NCBI GenBank assembly: GCA_937889795.1
Contig: CALBZH010000395.1
Coordinates: forward strand, 1 to 8,091
Direction: 5' to 3'
Source of the DNA: an uncultured Syntrophobacteraceae bacterium
GTDB lineage: Bacteria; Desulfobacterota; Syntrophobacteria; Syntrophobacterales; Syntrophobacteraceae
DNA: 8,091 bases
A program made the position numbers and the translations under genes. Positions 6,464 to 8,091 of the stretch are shown piece after piece. The notes beneath the pieces were generated by a model. It ran no database searches and was not told where the DNA came from. It worked only from the letters and a program-made list of their open reading frames with translations. Every line of letters begins with the position of its first letter. The first letter of the stretch is position 1.

Positions 6464-7330
6464 TCATGCGCGGGTGAGGTTGCGGGTCAGGGAATAGAGT
6501 TGAGTGGCCAGGAACCACAGGAACGTGCATAGGATGACTGTGGCTCCGGTGGCGGTGCGCGCCCACGGCTGGGCCGAGACAATGAGTCCCGCAGCCGCCG
6601 AGCTCCAGGCGACCCAAAGCGCCCACCAAAGCATGCCGCCCGCGGATCGTGCCACATTACGGGCGGCCGCAGTTGGAACCACCAGCAGAGCCGTCACCAG
6701 CAGGACACCCACCGCCCAAACCGAAAACACCACCACTGTCGAAAGCAACGCCGCGTACAGGTATTGATAGATGCTCACCCGGATCCCGTGCACCTGGGCC
6801 AGAACAGGGCTTAGACTGATGTAGAGCAGTCGATTGTAGCTGAGTGCCTGAAAGACCAACAGAACGATGAAAAGCGCCGCAAGCCATTGAATCTCGACGT
6901 CACTCAGCGTCAGGATGTCTCCATAGAGAAATCGCTGCATGTCGCGAGCAACCGAGCGGTCCCGACTTACCGCCGCGATGCCGAAAGCGATGACCGCAGA
7001 GAAAAACACGCCGATCAGAGTGTCCGTCGACAGGGACGTCCTGCGCCCGACGGCCACGATGGCCAAGCCCACGACCAGTCCGAAAACCAGCATGGTGATG
7101 CGTACGTCCAGGCCCAACAGCATTCCGAGGGCGACACCAGTGAAGGCTGAATGGCTGATGGCGTCCGAGAAGAACGCCATCCGGAAGTTCACCACCTGGA
7201 CCCCCATGGCGGCACACATCGGCGCAAGCAGCATCAGTCCGACAAAGGCTTGTTGCATGAACCGGGCTTGCATGAAATCGAAGGGCAAAAGAGCGGCCAC
7301 TCCATCGAAGATAGGGTTCAGATCAACCAC
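6464..7330 (-). CDS. Metal (zinc/manganese-type) ABC transporter permease, ZnuB-like
   Basis: A 288-residue inner-membrane permease of the ABC-3 family, which carries Zn2+, Mn2+ or Fe2+ with a ZnuC-type ATPase and a ZnuA-type binding protein. The hallmark segment SDAISHSAFTGVALG is at residues 55-69, preceded by the first membrane helix (about 28-48) and followed by further helices, including VRITMLVFGLVVGLAIVAVG, DTLIGVFFSAVIAFGIAAVS and VVVFSVWAVGVLLVTALLVVPTAAA without its final residues. Roughly eight membrane segments fit the usual length of 260-290. I chose GTG 7330 rather than the frame's upstream ATG at 7429, because the extra 33 residues are hydrophilic and lie wholly over the ATPase gene. 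GTG 7330 has an excellent AAGGAG seven bases upstream, and it overlaps the ATPase stop by 8 bases, indicating translational coupling. Which metal is carried cannot be told from the sequence. Confidence 0.92.
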   Translation of the reverse strand: MVDLNPIFDGVAALLPFDFMQARFMQQAFVGLMLLAPMCAAMGVQVVNFRMAFFSDAISHSAFTGVALGMLLGLDVRITMLVFGLVVGLAIVAVGRRTSLSTDTLIGVFFSAVIAFGIAAVSRDRSVARDMQRFLYGDILTLSDVEIQWLAALFIVLLVFQALSYNRLLYISLSPVLAQVHGIRVSIYQYLYAALLSTVVVFSVWAVGVLLVTALLVVPTAAARNVARSAGGMLWWALWVAWSSAAAGLIVSAQPWARTATGATVILCTFLWFLATQLYSLTRNLTRA

Positions 7331-8044
7331 GAATGCACTCCTTGCACCGCGTGTCCAAATCGAGCTGAGTGCCCTTGGGGAGCCCCTCCAGGCTTGGCAT
7401 GCCGCGGTGGACGCCGAACGTTGCTTCAAGAACCTTGGGCGTCAGAATTTCACAGGGCGGCCCTTCTCCGATGAGTCTCCGATTGAGGCATATGACATGA
7501 TCTGCGTGAGCCGTCACGATGCCGAGATCGTGGCTGACCATGAGCTGAGTGAAGCCCAGCTTTTCCCGAAGCGCATCGAGCAGGCCGCACAGCAGTTGCT
7601 CTCCCCGATAATCGACTCCCGCTGCCGGTTCGTCCAGGAGCAGCAGATCTGGCTTCCGCTGTAAGGAAAGCGCCAGCAGAACGCGCTGCTGCTCTCCCAC
7701 CGACAACGCCCCCAACTGGCGTCCCGCAAGGTGAGCGACTCCAACGGCTTCGAGCAATTCCGCGATTTCGGGATCGAATCGCTTGGTCCGTCCTAAGAAA
7801 AGCGGTCTTCGTTGTCTGCCCATCAACAGGACTTCGCTCACGGTGAGCGGCATTCCCCGATCGAACTCGAACCGCTGGGGGACATAACCGATCCGAGGGG
7901 ACCGGTCGGGGACGGGGGAGAGCACACGGACCGATCCGCCATGGTCGATCTTTCCCAGGAGAGCCAAGAGCAGCGTTGTCTTTCCAGCTCCATTCGCCCC
8001 AATGATGGCGGTGAAGCGACCGGGCGGGACTTTGGCTGAAACCG
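7323..8044 (-). CDS. Metal ABC transporter ATP-binding protein, ZnuC-like, N-terminus missing
   Basis: About 240 residues of an ABC ATPase, genuine only from position 8044 downward; upstream bases are sequencing adapter, so the real start is lost (about 20-30 residues are missing, judging by the usual distance to Walker A). All nucleotide-binding motifs are present: Walker A GANGAGKTT (7974-8000), Q-loop YVPQRFEFD, signature LSVGEQQ (7686-7706, a variant of LSGGQ), Walker B LLLLDEP (7626-7646), D-loop AAGVD and H-loop SHD (His at 7530-7532). The VPQ..FD..MPLTVSEVLLMGR stretch is typical of ATPases of zinc/manganese uptake systems. The tail carries DTRCKEC, with two Cys close to the C-terminus. 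It is the upstream gene of the permease and would drive metal import at the cytoplasmic face of the membrane. A ZnuA-type binding protein or Zur/Fur-type regulator could lie beyond the right edge but is not visible. Confidence 0.93.
7338..7343 (-). promoter_or_regulatory. Ribosome binding site of the metal ABC permease
   Basis: AAGGAG on the - strand, seven bases before GTG 7330. It lies inside the last codons of the ATPase gene and decides the start codon of the permease. Confidence 0.8.
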
Positions 8045-8091
8045 AGATCGGAAGAGCACACGTCTGAACTCCAGTCACGAGTGGATATCTC
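8045..8091. other. Illumina TruSeq adapter with index (sequencing artefact)
   Basis: The segment begins AGATCGGAAGAGCACACGTC and continues through the standard TruSeq adapter to CAGTCAC at 8078. It is then followed by GAGTGG (8079-8084), AT and ATCTC, which is the layout of an indexed TruSeq adapter; GAGTGG matches the index I recall as number 23. It is untrimmed read sequence at the contig end. On the - strand it reads as the spurious residues TGVQTCALPI. Confidence 0.98.

Noticed and set aside
8043..8078. MTGVQTCALPIS as the true N-terminus or a signal-like leader of the ABC ATPase.
   Set aside because: It is the translated Illumina adapter; the homologous sequence begins at the Val codon 8040-8042.
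1..8091. A CRISPR array, tRNA or rRNA gene, insertion sequence or phage module.
   Set aside because: I saw no regularly spaced repeats, no cloverleaf or ribosomal RNA signature, and no transposase, integrase or phage-like protein in any frame.

Overview
This window looks like an 8.1 kb fragment, probably a short metagenome contig, of a GC-rich bacterial chromosome. Genes are bacterial in layout: tightly packed, with Shine-Dalgarno-like sites and overlapping stop/start codons. Nothing fixes the phylum. The paired OPT-like membrane proteins are, from memory, common in uncultured lineages such as Acidobacteriota, Planctomycetota/Verrucomicrobiota relatives and other environmental bacteria, but that is a weak inference. 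No rRNA, tRNA, CRISPR array, transposase or phage gene is visible.

Layout. (1) Positions 3-782, + strand: the C-terminal end of a molybdopterin oxidoreductase catalytic subunit, most like the polysulfide/thiosulfate reductase (PsrA/PhsA) group. It is cut by the left edge. (2) Positions 783-1012: a 230-base intergenic region with a possible sigma70-type promoter and two inverted repeats. (3) Positions 1013-5034, + strand: two consecutive large multi-pass membrane proteins of about 660 residues. The first has a DUF6785/DUF6784-type architecture and the second is of the type usually annotated 'peptide transporter'. They share several motifs in the same order and look like distant relatives, so a two-gene transport system is plausible. 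(4) Positions 5083-6393, + strand: a single protein fusing a DUF2064 (TIGR04282-type) domain to a family-2 glycosyltransferase (TIGR04283-type). These two are normally described as separate 'rSAM/selenodomain-associated' or arsenosugar-biosynthesis transferases. (5) A 70-base convergent junction with a hairpin. (6) Positions 6464-8044, - strand: a ZnuB-like metal ABC permease and its ZnuC-like ATPase, overlapping by 8 bases. The ATPase comes first in transcription and lacks its N-terminus.

The last 47 bases (8045-8091) are not biological. They match the Illumina TruSeq indexed adapter, including what appears to be index GAGTGG. The apparent N-terminus MTGVQTCALPI of the ATPase reading frame is translated adapter and should be removed.

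The + strand genes from 1013 to 6393 are close together and could be one operon (gaps of 68 and 48 bases). The ABC transporter genes form a separate, convergent, translationally coupled unit for a divalent metal such as zinc or manganese. The points of most interest are the tandem OPT-like pair of unknown substrate, the DUF2064-glycosyltransferase fusion beside it, and the adapter artefact.
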